Shown here: piece after piece, positions 63,757 through 64,000 of the stretch | Position numbering within the stretch: position 1 is the first letter of the stretch | How the letters are laid out: each line of letters opens with the position of its first letter | Assembly: GCA_036267255.1 (NCBI GenBank) | Contig: DATAWK010000005.1 | Coordinates: forward strand, 94,535-158,534 | Direction of reading: 5' to 3' | Origin: DATAWK01 sp036267255 | Lineage (GTDB): Bacteria > Acidobacteriota > Terriglobia > Terriglobales > Acidobacteriaceae | Length of the DNA: 64,000 nt | Notes under the pieces: model-generated | Database searches by the model: none | Seen by the model: only the letters and a program-made list of their open reading frames with translations | Told to the model about the DNA's origin: nothing | Translations under genes and position numbers: made by a program

Positions 63757-64000
63757 TTACTTCAAAATCTCGGCAATAGCGCCGGCGCCGACGGTGCGTC
63801 CGCCTTCACGAATGGCAAAGCGCAGGCCCTTTTCCATCGCCACCGGAGTAATCAGTTCGATCTCCAGCGCCACATTGTCGCCCGGCATCACCATCTCCGT
63901 GCCTTCCGGCAGCTTCGCCACGCCCGTCACATCCGTCGTCCGAAAATAAAACTGCGGCCGGTAGCCATTGAAGAACGGCGTATGCCGCCCACCCTCTTCC
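63757..64000 (-). CDS. tuf: Elongation factor Tu, C-terminal part (continues beyond the window)
   Basis: The last ~80 codons of EF-Tu up to the TAA at 63757-63759. Domain 3 is evident: GGRHTPFFNGYRPQFYFRT, GVAKLPEGTEMVMPGDNV, and the end FAIREGGRTVGAGAIAEIL. EF-Tu carries aminoacyl-tRNA to the ribosome. The 5' part lies outside the window. The 142 bp between tuf and rpmG hold no further gene; TTGGGC with TAGGAT 18 nt on is a weak rpmG promoter possibility. Confidence 0.98.
   Translation of the reverse strand, partial: EEGGRHTPFFNGYRPQFYFRTTDVTGVAKLPEGTEMVMPGDNVALEIELITPVAMEKGLRFAIREGGRTVGAGAIAEILK

Overview
The window looks like a chromosomal segment from an acidobacterium, most likely class Terriglobia (Acidobacteriaceae). 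This is an inference. It rests on the protein style: a large beta-propeller sensor kinase, a TPR/FG-GAP/UnbV protein, a TonB receptor with a carboxypeptidase-like N-terminus, an ECF sigma operon ending in a DUF4097 protein, and an RpoB with a Cys-rich N-terminal insertion. No rRNA gene is present to confirm it. There is no CRISPR array, prophage or complete insertion sequence.

Layout. Positions 1-15.3 kb are accessory in character and visibly more AT-rich than the rest. They hold a fragment resembling an M24 peptidase, an AefR-like TetR repressor facing a sorbosone-type sugar dehydrogenase and TonB receptor, DNA polymerase IV, a TauE/SafE anion exporter, and a minus-strand operon of propeller histidine kinase, NarL-type regulator, small secreted protein and a 1.15-kresidue TPR/FG-GAP protein. 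Upstream of the TauE gene lies a 31-codon ORF with ten cysteines, five of them consecutive, followed at once by a strong intrinsic terminator. This looks like a cysteine-sensing attenuator and is the most interesting find.

From 15.5 to 27 kb are pyrG (with a terminator-like hairpin in its leader), a DUF4230 protein, a metallo-beta-lactamase-fold hydrolase, kdsA, a secreted protein, tRNA-Arg(CCG), and a glycine cleavage operon gcvT-gcvH-gcvPA-gcvPB plus a translationally coupled small protein. A solitary, AT-rich MrcB_N-HNH endonuclease gene follows. From 27.8 to 34.9 kb are an MFS exporter with an extra C-terminal domain, the methylmalonyl-CoA mutase catalytic subunit, glgC, an acetyltransferase and a methyltransferase. 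From 35.2 to 39.5 kb is a tightly overlapping operon: ECF sigma factor, zinc-finger anti-sigma, B-box membrane protein, small membrane protein, DUF4097 protein. From 39.5 to 47 kb a minus-strand cluster reads yihY-pyk-mutL-basic low-complexity protein-cmk. A GH3 beta-glucosidase and a periplasmic thioredoxin-like protein follow.

From 50.3 kb to the end is the classical transcription/translation cluster, read on the minus strand: tuf (partial), rpmG, tRNA-Trp(CCA), secE, nusG, rplK, rplA, rplJ, rplL, rpoB, rpoC. Visible control elements are a promoter in the rplK-rplA gap, an attenuator-like hairpin between rplL and rpoB, a long rpoB leader, and a strong terminator after rpoC. Several starts were moved from the longest ORF to a codon with a good ribosome binding site; each entry says so.
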